Shown: positions 7,572 to 15,494 of the stretch, in pieces | Numbering within the stretch: the stretch's first letter is position 1 | Layout: each line of letters begins with the position of its first letter | Assembly: GCF_019249295.1 (NCBI RefSeq) | Contig: NZ_JAESDH010000035.1 | Span: 1 to 38,094 of the forward strand | Length of the DNA stretch: 38,094 nucleotides | Reading direction: 5' to 3' | From: Alteromonas antoniana | GTDB taxonomy: Bacteria; Pseudomonadota; Gammaproteobacteria; Enterobacterales; Alteromonadaceae | Made by a program: the position numbers and the translations under genes | The notes under the pieces: model-generated | Seen by the model: the letters and a program-made list of their open reading frames with translations, nothing else | What the model was told of the DNA's origin: nothing | Databases searched by the model: none

Positions 7572-8183
7572 TTATTTGTTACGTCTGAGTAAAATGAAGG
7601 ATACCAATGCAAACAAGCCTATTGATGCTGGTGCATTAACTGGATTTATTACAGCGGTTCTCGACGATACATTATATGTAATGCCCGGACCATTGATAGT
7701 AGGGAAAAGCTCTAAGTTGGCAAAATCAGTCATCGTAACTTTTTTATCACTTGTAGCATTTAAATCCATTCCATTGAACAGGTAGTTGCTGTTATCCACA
7801 AAATTAATTTCACCAAAAATATGTGATATTGGATCTATGCTTCCGCAAGTGACAACACCATTCGAAGGGTTGCAATTATAATTTGTCAAAACATTTCCAA
7901 AATTATCCTTTATTGTTATATCTATCAAATATGTGGCTTCTCTTGTGTTAAAAGGAATACTGAAGTTTGATATTAAATATTCTGAATCAAATTCGAAGTT
8001 GATTTTATTTTGATCCATTGATGAACTGTATGTTGAAGGAGCAATAGATTCTCCCCCAAGTAGAAATTCGCCCTGAGTGCTGTACTCAATTAACGTTGCA
8101 TTCGCGTTTGCGCAAATAAATAATGCTATGAAGCTTATGGCCAGTTGAAGTTGAAATAAGTTTTTAATCTTCAAAACAAACAT
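7572..8183 (-). CDS. PEP-CTERM-like secreted surface protein
   Basis: Residues 1-30 (from MFVLKIKNLF) are a signal peptide ending ANANA, followed by a beta-rich, Asn/Ser-rich secreted domain with a Cys pair in the middle. The C-terminus reads VNAPASIGLFALVSFILLRRNK: a short VNAPAS motif, a single hydrophobic helix and a basic tail. This is the layout of PEP-CTERM sorting signals processed by exosortase, in the variant form seen in Alteromonadales. The start is uncertain: ATG at 8183 has AAGG directly abutting it, and TTG at 8228 would put a hydrophilic stretch before the signal. No exosortase is in the window. Confidence 0.7.
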   Translation of the reverse strand: MFVLKIKNLFQLQLAISFIALFICANANATLIEYSTQGEFLLGGESIAPSTYSSSMDQNKINFEFDSEYLISNFSIPFNTREATYLIDITIKDNFGNVLTNYNCNPSNGVVTCGSIDPISHIFGEINFVDNSNYLFNGMDLNATSDKKVTMTDFANLELFPTINGPGITYNVSSRTAVINPVNAPASIGLFALVSFILLRRNK

Positions 8184-8521
8184 CCTTTTATTGTTTTTAA
8201 TAAGCAGATAGTGATAACCAAACCTCACTGAAGCAAAAAAACTGCCACTCCGAAAAGTACAAACAGAACAGACAGTTAAGAACTCGATAAAACTTGGGCA
8301 TCCACAATATGTAAATAAACATGACAGTGCACAAGCATGTTAAAGGCCATACTCAGTCAGGTGGGTTTACCGTCTGCAATACGTACATAGCCGACCGTTA
8401 TAGTTTAGTTTCCAACCAACTGAGCCTTTTCATTGCTTTGACAGGAAAGCTGATTTCCAACCTTAGAATGTAAATAGCCTTAAAAGGAAGCATCGCTTAC
8501 TTTTTTACGTTTTATTAGAGT
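8184..8521. other. Intergenic, no gene seen
   Basis: About 340 bases between two minus-strand secreted-protein genes. No convincing ORF, RNA gene or hairpin was seen. The part before 8228 may belong to the upstream end of the PEP-CTERM-like gene if a TTG start is used. The rest should hold that gene's promoter, which I could not pinpoint. Confidence 0.4.
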
Positions 8522-9025
8522 TTAATTAAAGCCCAATTCTTCTTTGGATTTGTCGATAAACGGTTCTGTATATTCGATGGTCAATGTGGGCTTCATCGAA
8601 AATCCAGAGGGGATAGCCACCAAGTACATACTGATCCCTGCATCAACAGGCCATCGAATCGCTGAATCATTTGCGTTCGTTTGAGGTTTCCCAAAATGTG
8701 TGGATAGCGCACGATAAACATCCGTATATTCGTTTCCTTCAAAACTGATGCCGACAGCATGCATTTGTTGAGAGGCATTAAACGTGAAGGTGATATCTGT
8801 GTCTTGCCGTGTAATATTCAATACGGGTTTGGCGTGTGGAACGACGTAATTGTTAATCCCAATATAGGTTTTTATCTCTCCTTCAGGGTGGGCTCTTTTG
8901 ACTGCCTCAATGGTTGCACCCCAAGGCACACCAAAAACACCGTCAGAGAATAACTCAGCGACTTTCCCGGCCATGGCTGGTGCTGATATGACGACTAACG
9001 ATGCTAACAACAATCCTCTGTACAT
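8522..9025 (-). CDS. Secreted hypothetical protein (167 aa)
   Basis: Start at 9025 is chosen because AAGGAG lies just upstream and the protein then begins with a clear signal peptide (MYRGLLLASLVVISAPAMAG, cleavage after AMA near residue 19). The longer frame to 9148 adds a non-signal extension. The mature part contains GVFGVPWGATIEAVKRAHPEG near its start, the FGxxWGxsxxEV pattern typical of small periplasmic proteins of unknown function. It is then beta-rich, ending EELGFN. Periplasmic or surface location is likely. No catalytic residues recognised. Confidence 0.72.
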   Translation of the reverse strand: MYRGLLLASLVVISAPAMAGKVAELFSDGVFGVPWGATIEAVKRAHPEGEIKTYIGINNYVVPHAKPVLNITRQDTDITFTFNASQQMHAVGISFEGNEYTDVYRALSTHFGKPQTNANDSAIRWPVDAGISMYLVAIPSGFSMKPTLTIEYTEPFIDKSKEELGFN

Positions 9026-9172
9026 ACTGACTCCTTTTTGATGAGCGATATCGCTGGATAAAAGTGTACATAACTTAGGCCGGATTTTCTTAACTTCTCT
9101 TGTTGCCCAAATCATAGCGGGTGAAAAATTATTCGATAGCATTGTCACAGATTAACAACAGGAGACAAATCT

Positions 9173-9349
9173 ATGCAGCAATATCAGCACACATTCCATG
9201 TAAGCATTGACATTCCGAGCCTTCACCACAGAGGTGATGATGTCACAGGAAAAATGATACGAGAGGCATTATTAGAAAAATTGGAGGCATATTCCGATGA
9301 GCTTTTGCTTGAGACCACCGCAATAGACGTCACTATTGATATTCCATAG
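9173..9349 (+). CDS. Small hypothetical protein (58 aa)
   Basis: ATG at 9173 preceded by ACAGGAGACAAATCT, a strong ribosome binding site. It encodes 58 residues beginning MQQYQHTFHVSIDIPSLHHRG and ending TTAIDVTIDIP. Strand-helix-strand look: FHVSIDIP, a helix around MIREALLEKLEAYSDEL, then IDVTIDIP. Too short for most gene finders. Two similar beta strands flank the helix. Function unknown. Confidence 0.6.
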   Translation: MQQYQHTFHVSIDIPSLHHRGDDVTGKMIREALLEKLEAYSDELLLETTAIDVTIDIP

Positions 9350-9418
9350 CGCGTCGAGACGATAGCCAGAGCGGGACTGAGTGTCATGATAGTGACAAAT
9401 CACAGAGTTGAGATTGCT

Positions 9419-9817
9419 ATGAAAACACAAAGTCCCGATACCCAATTAAAACCGTTTGTTAATTTTGAGCGCTTTGTCAAACCTCGCTATGACAAAGATG
9501 TGGCGATGTATAAACACTTTTCAGAGACGCCGCCAGGCTTTGAGGAGTATATACAACGCTATGTGAAGATGCATGGTATCAAGCCCTGGTTGGAAACGCT
9601 GCAAGGTTTGAAGGCAACCGAAAAGCAGATCTACTCTATTTTAAATGCCTATACCAAATACGCGAACAGGTCTATTAACGAAGTGCCGCAACTGTTGGCG
9701 TGGTTAGACCGGTACTTTGATATAGAAACACCGCTGGTGGAGGGGATTGCTACCAGTGAATATTGGCGCAAAAGACTGGAGAAAAACACATTCACGAGCA
9801 ACATCACAGGTGAGTAG
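9419..9817 (+). CDS. Hypothetical protein (132 aa)
   Basis: Start at 9419 is chosen (weak GAG upstream); ATG at 9386 is an alternative adding 11 residues. The protein begins MKTQSPDTQLKPFVNFERF, is rich in aromatics, Lys and Arg, and is helical through the middle (residues 40-110). No recognised family; no transmembrane segment. It stands downstream of the 58-aa gene, 69 bases away. Confidence 0.65.
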   Translation: MKTQSPDTQLKPFVNFERFVKPRYDKDVAMYKHFSETPPGFEEYIQRYVKMHGIKPWLETLQGLKATEKQIYSILNAYTKYANRSINEVPQLLAWLDRYFDIETPLVEGIATSEYWRKRLEKNTFTSNITGE

Positions 9818-9877
9818 CCGCATTTTCCTGCAATGTTCAAATACCCCTCATGAACACAACAAGTGAGGAGTGGGGTA

Positions 9878-10096
9878 GTGCAACAGCTTATTTTCAATGT
9901 GATAGCAATGCTATTTAAGTTAGGGGTCAAAGTGTGTATTTCGCTTTGTATCGCAGTCTATGTGGTCGCATTGTCAAAGATTGAGTTAGGCATGGAAGAG
10001 GATTTAACGAGCGCATTAGAGGCGACGATTGATGATGCTTGGTCACTGAAAGACAATAACCTTTTATTGTTCGCATTGCCTGTAATAGGCATATAA
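9878..10096 (+). CDS. Small membrane-anchored protein (72 aa), GTG start
   Basis: GTG at 9878 is preceded by GAGGAGTGGG, a good ribosome binding site; the in-frame GTG at 9863 is less likely. A single hydrophobic helix covers residues 3-34 (IFNVIAMLFKLGVKVCISLCIAVYVVAL), followed by an acidic soluble tail and a short hydrophobic C-terminus. Likely an inner-membrane protein. No family recognised. Confidence 0.6.
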   Translation: MQQLIFNVIAMLFKLGVKVCISLCIAVYVVALSKIELGMEEDLTSALEATIDDAWSLKDNNLLLFALPVIGI

Positions 10097-10118
10097 AAAC
10101 CCCGCGTCCGATGCGGGG
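10094..10118 (-). terminator. Intrinsic terminator on the minus strand
   Basis: CCCCGC (10100-10105), loop, GCGGGG (10113-10118). Read on the minus strand the stem is followed directly by TTTTTATAT, so it is a good terminator for a minus-strand transcript. No convincing minus-strand gene lies immediately upstream. Confidence 0.7.
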
Positions 10119-10417
10119 GCATAAGGCAACCGTTACAACAAGCAAGGTGTTTAACTTGGTAACCATGTAAGTGTAATCACAAAGTGGCCATGCGCAAATG
10201 AAAACGAAGATAGGAATAGCGGAACTTATCGCTTCGCGCTGACAGGTTTCGCGGAAAAAATTATTCATCCCGGTGAATTAGGGGGAATATCCTCCTAAAA
10301 AAAATGGCCATAAAATGTCAATGTCCATCTTTTACACTGAGGAATGCGCTTCACGCTCAGCGTTTTAATTGAGCGATGAAGCTAACGAAAAGATTCAATA
10401 CTAAGGAGAATGCAATT
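10119..10417. other. Intergenic region with hairpin
   Basis: About 300 bases without a confident gene. A minus-strand frame of 113 residues (9927-10268) runs through the terminator and over a plus-strand gene and is not believed. An imperfect hairpin (GCTTCA-C-GCTCA ... TGAGC-GA-TGAAGC, about 10347-10380) lies upstream of the next gene and may be in its leader. Confidence 0.4.
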
Positions 10418-10609
10418 ATGTCTTTAACAACGAACGACAACGTCCTTGATTGCTGCATGACCGCGTTAATGCAAGCTAAGACTAATCAAATACAATCTGT
10501 GGCAGAGCTCAAGCGACATTTGCATTCACAGTTTGCTATTCCCAACAGCATCATTGACGAAGCGCTGCTTATGATGGCCGACAGGTTGGGTGCTGGGGTA
10601 GCTCATTGA
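10418..10609 (+). CDS. Small hypothetical protein (63 aa)
   Basis: Start at 10418 is chosen because AAGGAGAATGCAATT stands upstream; the ATG at 10376 has no such site. The product begins MSLTTNDNVLDCCMTALMQ and is helical, with a short helix-turn-helix-like pattern (SVAELKRHLHSQFAIPNSIIDEALLMMADRLG) that could bind DNA but is too degenerate to call. Stands alone before the PLD-like fragment. Confidence 0.6.
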   Translation: MSLTTNDNVLDCCMTALMQAKTNQIQSVAELKRHLHSQFAIPNSIIDEALLMMADRLGAGVAH

Positions 10610-10790
10610 TTCACGGGGAATAGAATAAATATCTATTTTTTTCTTATCAGACAAACGTTTTTCACCGCCCTAATCAGAATACTGCTCAAAAACTGGTGTT
10701 AACTTATTTGTGGGTCATTGCCAGCGCCCTGATAGCTCCGTTCGCGAGTATTACGGATAAGCTAGTAAAAATAACCAGAGGAGAAAAAGG

Positions 10791-11099
10791 ATGGCTAAAT
10801 TTCTAAATACAAGCGCGACAAACTATTTCCTTGAGGAACTCATTAAAAGCGCATCAGAAAGACTTATTCTCATCAGCCCGTTCTTGAAGCTAAATGATCG
10901 AATCAAAGAGCTACTAGAAGATAAAAACAGGCTGAAGATTGATGTTCGCATCATATATGGCAAAAGCGAATTGCAACCCGAGGAGATTAACTGGTTACGC
11001 TCACTAGATTATGTTCGTACATCGTTCTGTAAAAACCTACATGCCAAGTGCTATATCAATGAGCAAGGATGCATATCCGGAGGTATCATTTCGGCCTAA
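10791..11099 (+). pseudogene. Phospholipase-D-like family protein, 3'-truncated
   Basis: AGAGGAGAAAAAGG precedes the ATG. Residues 1-90 match the N-terminal half of small PLD-like proteins: a helix (FLEELIKSASERLILISPFLK), strand KIDVRIIYGK, then EEINWLRSL and the HxK motif HAKCYINE (H and K near residues 84-86). The rest (the SxN and ED/GG side of the HKD site) is absent. After NEQG the sequence switches to glutathione-S-transferase coding sequence in another frame, near base 11,060, and the PLD frame ends by chance at 11,099. No activity is expected. Confidence 0.75.
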
Positions 11100-11637
11100 T
11101 GACCCTATCTTAAAATCACAAATGCGTTTTTGGATGAAGCATGTAGATGTGAAGTTACACCCTTCTTGTGGGGCAATACAATGGCCGATGATAATGCGAG
11201 ACTCAATGCTAAAACGAAGTGAAGATGAGCGGAACGTTTTGCTCTCGAAAATACCGGAGAAGCCAAGACGAGAGCGACAAAAGCGCTTAATTCAGTATGG
11301 TCTGGACGCGCCAGATGTAAGCGATGCTGTAAAAACTTACTATAAAACGATAGTAGATATGGAAAAAGCACTTAGCCAACACAAATGGTTGGTGGGAAAC
11401 GAGTTTAGCCTTGCAGACATATGTGTTTCCCCTTATTTTCAAACTTTGCATCAATTTGAATGGACCGGGATATATGAAGAAAAGTTTCCAAAAGTTACGC
11501 AATGGTATGCTAACTGTAGAGCAAGACAATCTTATAAAGAAGCTGTCATTGCTGAAGTTCCTCAAAGCACATTTGAAGCGTTAGGTCGTAAAGGTCGAGA
11601 AAGTTGGCCAAAAATTAAATTGCATCTGCCTAGCTAG
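11062..11637 (+). pseudogene. Glutathione S-transferase, N-terminal domain missing
   Basis: From DAYPEVSFRPNDP (about 11,065 on) the frame matches the C-terminal helical domain of a GST: MRFWMKHVDVKLHPSCGAI, SEDERNVLLSKIPEKPRRERQ, KWLVGNEFSLADICVSPYF (the N-capping SLADI motif of GST helix 6), and a natural C-terminus KIKLHLPS. The thioredoxin-like domain with the glutathione site is absent; its 5' end is replaced by the PLD-like gene. An ATG at 11,011 lies in the PLD part and is not original. A 3' remnant of a GST gene is consistent with an aromatic-catabolism cluster that lost its edge. Confidence 0.8.
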
Positions 11638-11660
11638 CAACTAAGCCTTAAATACATACG

Positions 11661-11689
11661 AAAAACCACAGATATAAACTGTGGTTTTT
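11661..11689. terminator. Bidirectional intrinsic terminator
   Basis: AAAAACCACAG and CTGTGGTTTTT form an 11-bp perfect stem around a 7-base loop, with A and T tracts on both flanks. It separates the GST remnant (plus) from the phenol operon end (minus) and can stop both. Confidence 0.85.
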
Positions 11690-11722
11690 ATGATCAGTTG
11701 TTAAGCTTTTGTCCGCTTTATT

Positions 11723-11914
11723 TTATTTCCTCACTTTATTAGCCGATTCACCACCAATCCCAAAGTGAGTTTTTGGCATTTCAGTGATTATAACTCTGAC
11801 GCGATCTTTCGGCGCATCAATTGCTCTGACCATTGCATCTGTAACTTCACTGATCAAATTTTCTTTTTGTATGTCGGTGCGGCCTTCTAAGATATAAAGT
11901 TGTGCTATTGGCAT
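11723..11914 (-). CDS. dmpI: 4-oxalocrotonate (2-hydroxymuconate) tautomerase
   Basis: 63 residues, the family's usual size. After Met removal the catalytic Pro is N-terminal (MPIAQ). Arg12 (EGRTD) and Arg38/Arg40 (KDRVRVI), plus Phe51 (HFGIGG), correspond to Arg11, Arg39 and Phe50 of the mature enzyme. The enzyme isomerises 2-hydroxymuconate to 2-oxohex-3-enedioate in the oxalocrotonate branch. It is the last gene of the operon, 14 bases after dmpH, with a terminator downstream. Cytoplasmic homohexamer in the family. Confidence 0.93.
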   Translation of the reverse strand: MPIAQLYILEGRTDIQKENLISEVTDAMVRAIDAPKDRVRVIITEMPKTHFGIGGESANKVRK

Positions 11915-11928
11915 AATAATTCTCCTTT

Positions 11929-12720
11929 CTAAACAAATTTGCCTGATACTGTGCCCAAGCCTTGATAACGAACGGTAAAGTTGTCACCTTTTTTCACAGA
12001 AACGGCAGCTGTAATTGCACCAATCATAATAAACGTACCAGCTGGAATATGTTCTCCTCGCTCAGCTAACATATTTGCTAACATAGCAACAGAAGAAGCA
12101 GGGTGTCCAAGTACTGCGGCACCTGCGCCTAATTGCACAACTTCACCATTGATTTCCATCACTACACCTAGATTTTTTAAATCTAAGTCTTCTGGTTTTG
12201 CCATGTTGCCGCCTGCAACAAAACGACTAGATGACGAATTGTCGGCAATTACGCTTTTTAAATCGAATTTGAAATCTCGGTAGCGTGAGTCAATGATTTC
12301 GACTGCCGGCATAACAAAATCTGTTGCCCGCAATACGTCACCTATATGTATTCCTGGGCCCTGTAATGGCGCCTTGGTCACAAAGGCTAATTCAGCCTCT
12401 ACTTTTGGGTGAATGAGTTCATCATGCTTGATTTCACCGCCATCGGGTATGGAGAAATAATCAGCCAGAAAACCATAGCAAGGATGTTCAACGCCCATCT
12501 GTGCCATTTTTGCCCAAGATGTTAACCCCATTTTCATACCAACTATTTTATTGCCGCGTGCTTCTTTACGACGCCTAATTTCCCATTGAATATCAAATGC
12601 ATCTTCATAGGTCATATCAGGGAATTCATCGGTTATTTTAGTTACGTCATGAGCTTGTAGTTCGGCGTTTTCTAGGTGCTCTGCTAGATTTTCTATTTGT
12701 TGTTTGTTTAAATTTCCCAT
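11929..12720 (-). CDS. dmpH: 4-oxalocrotonate decarboxylase
   Basis: 263 residues, fumarylacetoacetate-hydrolase-like fold. The acidic metal ligands lie in HPKVEAELAF (E108, E110), with Mg-dependent decarboxylation of 2-oxohex-3-enedioate to 2-hydroxypenta-2,4-dienoate. GMKMGLTSWAKM and the C-terminal GAGAAVLGHP match this branch. The start codon overlaps the dmpG stop (TAATG). The protein is paralogous to DmpE, 2 kb upstream, with which the family forms a complex. DmpH is distinguished from DmpE by order in the operon and by MGLTSWAKM. Confidence 0.92.
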   Translation of the reverse strand: MGNLNKQQIENLAEHLENAELQAHDVTKITDEFPDMTYEDAFDIQWEIRRRKEARGNKIVGMKMGLTSWAKMAQMGVEHPCYGFLADYFSIPDGGEIKHDELIHPKVEAELAFVTKAPLQGPGIHIGDVLRATDFVMPAVEIIDSRYRDFKFDLKSVIADNSSSSRFVAGGNMAKPEDLDLKNLGVVMEINGEVVQLGAGAAVLGHPASSVAMLANMLAERGEHIPAGTFIMIGAITAAVSVKKGDNFTVRYQGLGTVSGKFV

Positions 12721-13748
12721 TATATTAAGCCTTTTTCTTTTGACATGGTTAAAGCTAAATCTTCAATCATATCTTCTTGTCCGCCTACAGTGCCTCGCTT
12801 GCCCAGTTCAACTAAAAGATCGCGCGCTTGAACGCCATATTTTGCTTCGGCTCGTTGCGCGAATAGTAAAAATGAACTATATACACCCGCATAGCCGAGC
12901 GTTAACGCGTTTCTGTCAACCCGTATTGGGTGATCCATTAGTGGCACCACTAAGTCTTCTGCAACGTCCATTACTTTATACAAGTCAGTACCATGAATAG
13001 CATGCATTCTGTCGAGTACAGCAACAAATACCTCTAGAGGTGTATTACCAGCGCCTGCACCTAAACCCGCAACCGAACCATCGATACGATTTGCGCCAGC
13101 TTCAACCGCTGCCAATGAGTTTGCTATGGCCATGCCCATATTATGATGGCCATGAAAGCCGAGTTCGGTGGTGGAGTTAAGTTCAGCACGTAAATAGCCA
13201 ATTTTATGTGTTACTTCATCAGGTAACATATACCCTGCCGAATCAGTGCAATAAATACAGTTTGCGCCGTAACTTTCCATCAGCTTGGCTTGCTCTAGTA
13301 GTTTTTCTGCGGTCACCATGTGCGCCATCATCAAAAAGCCGACAGTGTCCATACCCATTTTTGCAGCCATACCTATATGTTGCTCAGACACATCTGCCTC
13401 AGTGCAATGTGTGGCTACTCTGATGGTATTTACGCCATAGTCATTTGCCATTTTCAGGTGGTCAACCGTACCAATACCGGGTAATAATAACGCTGATATC
13501 TTGGCATTTTTCATCTTCGGCACAACGGCTTGTAAGTATTCTTCATCGCTATGTGCTGGAAAGCCATAATTTAAAGATGAGCCCCCTAATCCGTCGCCAT
13601 GAGTCACTTCAATAAGCGGAATACCGGCTTCATCGAGTCCAGTTGCAATCGCCACCATTTGTTCAGTTGATATTTGATGTTGCTTTGCATGCATACCATC
13701 TCGTAAACTCATATCATGTAATGTCACTTTTTTACCTGTTAAATCCAT
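12720..13748 (-). CDS. dmpG: 4-hydroxy-2-oxovalerate aldolase
   Basis: Start at 13748 is chosen: GAGAGGG precedes it at proper spacing and the protein then starts MDLTGKKVTLHDMSLRDG. The upstream extension to 13802 overlaps dmpF. 342 residues. Catalytic residues R16 and D17 (LRDG), H20, and metal-binding H199 and H201 (GFHGHHNMG) are present. It cleaves 4-hydroxy-2-oxovalerate to pyruvate and acetaldehyde, which in the family is channelled to DmpF. dmpF ends 4 bases upstream, as expected for a coupled pair. Confidence 0.95.
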   Translation of the reverse strand: MDLTGKKVTLHDMSLRDGMHAKQHQISTEQMVAIATGLDEAGIPLIEVTHGDGLGGSSLNYGFPAHSDEEYLQAVVPKMKNAKISALLLPGIGTVDHLKMANDYGVNTIRVATHCTEADVSEQHIGMAAKMGMDTVGFLMMAHMVTAEKLLEQAKLMESYGANCIYCTDSAGYMLPDEVTHKIGYLRAELNSTTELGFHGHHNMGMAIANSLAAVEAGANRIDGSVAGLGAGAGNTPLEVFVAVLDRMHAIHGTDLYKVMDVAEDLVVPLMDHPIRVDRNALTLGYAGVYSSFLLFAQRAEAKYGVQARDLLVELGKRGTVGGQEDMIEDLALTMSKEKGLI

Positions 13749-13752
13749 TGCG

Positions 13753-14664
13753 TTACCCTCTCGCTGGTAAGGTGATTGTTTGGTTATATGCTTCTTCAGC
13801 AAACATTTCCGCTGTGCGTAGCCCTGCTGCCGTCATAATGTCAAGGTTACCTGCATATTCGGGTAAGAAATCGCCTAAACCTTTCACTTCCATAAATACA
13901 GAAACTTTATTGCCATCAAAAACAGGTCCATTTACTAACTTGTAACCTGGTACATATTTTTGGACTTCTTTCACCATGTTTTGTACTGACTCAATAATTC
14001 TTTCTTGATCAGGGGTGTTTTTGGTTAAACAATGAATGGTGTCGCGCATCATTAGAGGCGGTTCAGCAGGGTTTATAATGATAATCGCTTTGCCCTTTTT
14101 AGCGCCGCCAACTTTCTCAACCGCACCAGATGTGGTACGAGTGAATTCATCAATATTTTGTCGTGTACCTGGGCCAACAGAACGAGACGATACAGTAGCA
14201 ATAATCTCACCATATTCTACATCTTGAACTTGTGACACCGCCGCCACCATAGGAATAGTCGCCTGCCCACCACATGTGACCATATTCACATTCATTTCGA
14301 GCTTTTCTGCGTGCTGTTTTAGGTTGACCGGAGGAATGCAAAATGGCCCAATAGCCGCGGGTGTTAAATCAATCATTACTACCCCAAGTTCATTTAGCTT
14401 ACGGCTGTTTTCTGCGTGAACATAGGCTGATGTGGCATCAAAGGCGATCCTGATATCATCTTCTATTACTTTATCAAGCATGCCATCTAAACCAGTTGAG
14501 GACACTTTGATACCCATTTCAGCGGCGCGTTTAAGACCGGAAGACTCTGGGTCGATTCCAACCATCCATACTGGTTCAATCCATTCAGAGCGTTTGATTT
14601 TCATAAGTAAATCGGTGCCAATATTACCTGGCCCAATGATGACCGCTTTTAATTTTTTAGACAT
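13753..14664 (-). CDS. dmpF: Acetaldehyde dehydrogenase (acylating)
   Basis: 303 residues. Rossmann motif GPGNIGTD at residues 11-18 binds NAD; the catalytic cysteine is C131 in MVTCGGQATIP. It converts acetaldehyde plus CoA to acetyl-CoA and forms a bifunctional complex with DmpG. ATG start, 17 bases after dmpE. The end is 4 bases before dmpG. Residues PAAIGPFCIPPVN (102-114) are characteristic of this class of acylating dehydrogenases. Confidence 0.94.
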   Translation of the reverse strand: MSKKLKAVIIGPGNIGTDLLMKIKRSEWIEPVWMVGIDPESSGLKRAAEMGIKVSSTGLDGMLDKVIEDDIRIAFDATSAYVHAENSRKLNELGVVMIDLTPAAIGPFCIPPVNLKQHAEKLEMNVNMVTCGGQATIPMVAAVSQVQDVEYGEIIATVSSRSVGPGTRQNIDEFTRTTSGAVEKVGGAKKGKAIIIINPAEPPLMMRDTIHCLTKNTPDQERIIESVQNMVKEVQKYVPGYKLVNGPVFDGNKVSVFMEVKGLGDFLPEYAGNLDIMTAAGLRTAEMFAEEAYNQTITLPARG

Positions 14665-14681
14665 AACTAATATTCCTTAAT

Positions 14682-15467
14682 CTATACAAAACGCACGGAC
14701 GCATTGCCAATACCGCCGATACTAACACTCATAAAATCACCCGCTGTCACCGGCTCTAGTGGCACCAAAGAGCCAGATAAAATAACCTCTCCAGCTTTGA
14801 GTGGAATACCGAACTGTCCAAGTGTATTGGCTAGCCATGTTACGCAGTTAACTGGGCTCCCTAATGCTGCGGCACCTGCTCCGGTAGAAATAATCTTACC
14901 GTTTTTCTCTACCACCATGCCGCACGTAGATAAATCTACTTTGCTTGGAGAAACCGCTTTATCACCTAATACAAACAAGCCACAGGAAGCATTGTCTGCG
15001 ACGGTATCTTGGATTTTGATATTCCAATTCTCTATACGAGAATCAACAACTTCAAAACAAGGGATAACACAGTCGGTTGCTGCCAACACATCGGCATTGG
15101 TTATACCTGGTCCGATTAGGTCTTTTTTTAAGATAAAGGCTATTTCGCCTTCCGCTTTTGGTTGAATCAACTTTTGACTAATGGGCATTTCTTCGCCCTG
15201 ACTGTAGGCCATATCATGTGTTAAATATCCAAAGTCTGGTTGATGCACATTCAGCATGTTTTGAACAGTTTTAGAAGTGACCCCAATTTTTTTGCCTATT
15301 ATCTTGGCTCCTGCTTGCACTCTTCGCTCAACCATTTGCAGTGAAATATGATAAGCGTCCTCTATACTAATGTCGTCAAATCGCTCAGTTAGTGGTTTCA
15401 ATGTATGTTTTTGGGTCAGTGCATTGTATAGCTCATCCCCGCAGGCTTTTATCTGTTCTTTGTTCAT
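14682..15467 (-). CDS. dmpE: 2-oxopent-4-enoate hydratase
   Basis: 261 residues, fumarylacetoacetate-hydrolase-type fold. Metal-binding acidic residues in QPKAEGEIAF (E106, E108). It hydrates 2-hydroxypenta-2,4-dienoate to 4-hydroxy-2-oxovalerate. Distinguished from the paralogue DmpH by its position (before dmpF) and by KKIGVTSKTVQNML. About 27 bases separate it from dmpD. GAGAAALGSPVN near the C-terminus is shared by both paralogues. Confidence 0.92.
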   Translation of the reverse strand: MNKEQIKACGDELYNALTQKHTLKPLTERFDDISIEDAYHISLQMVERRVQAGAKIIGKKIGVTSKTVQNMLNVHQPDFGYLTHDMAYSQGEEMPISQKLIQPKAEGEIAFILKKDLIGPGITNADVLAATDCVIPCFEVVDSRIENWNIKIQDTVADNASCGLFVLGDKAVSPSKVDLSTCGMVVEKNGKIISTGAGAAALGSPVNCVTWLANTLGQFGIPLKAGEVILSGSLVPLEPVTAGDFMSVSIGGIGNASVRFV

Positions 15468-15494
15468 AAAATTCTCAGTTTCTTGCTACTGTGT

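Noticed and set aside
8340..8420. Short frame reading VGYVRIADGKPT on the minus strand, like a serine recombinase start
   Set aside because: Only about 12 residues, ended by a stop, with no following recombinase motif. Chance match is likely.
9399..9410. Repeated GAGTAGCCGCA at 3401 and 9814
   Set aside because: A shared 11-12 base string in two intergenic regions, but no further similarity around it and no promoter or operator logic.
9927..10268. 113-residue minus-strand ORF
   Set aside because: It runs through a strong minus-strand terminator and across a convincing plus-strand gene; sequence does not look protein-like.
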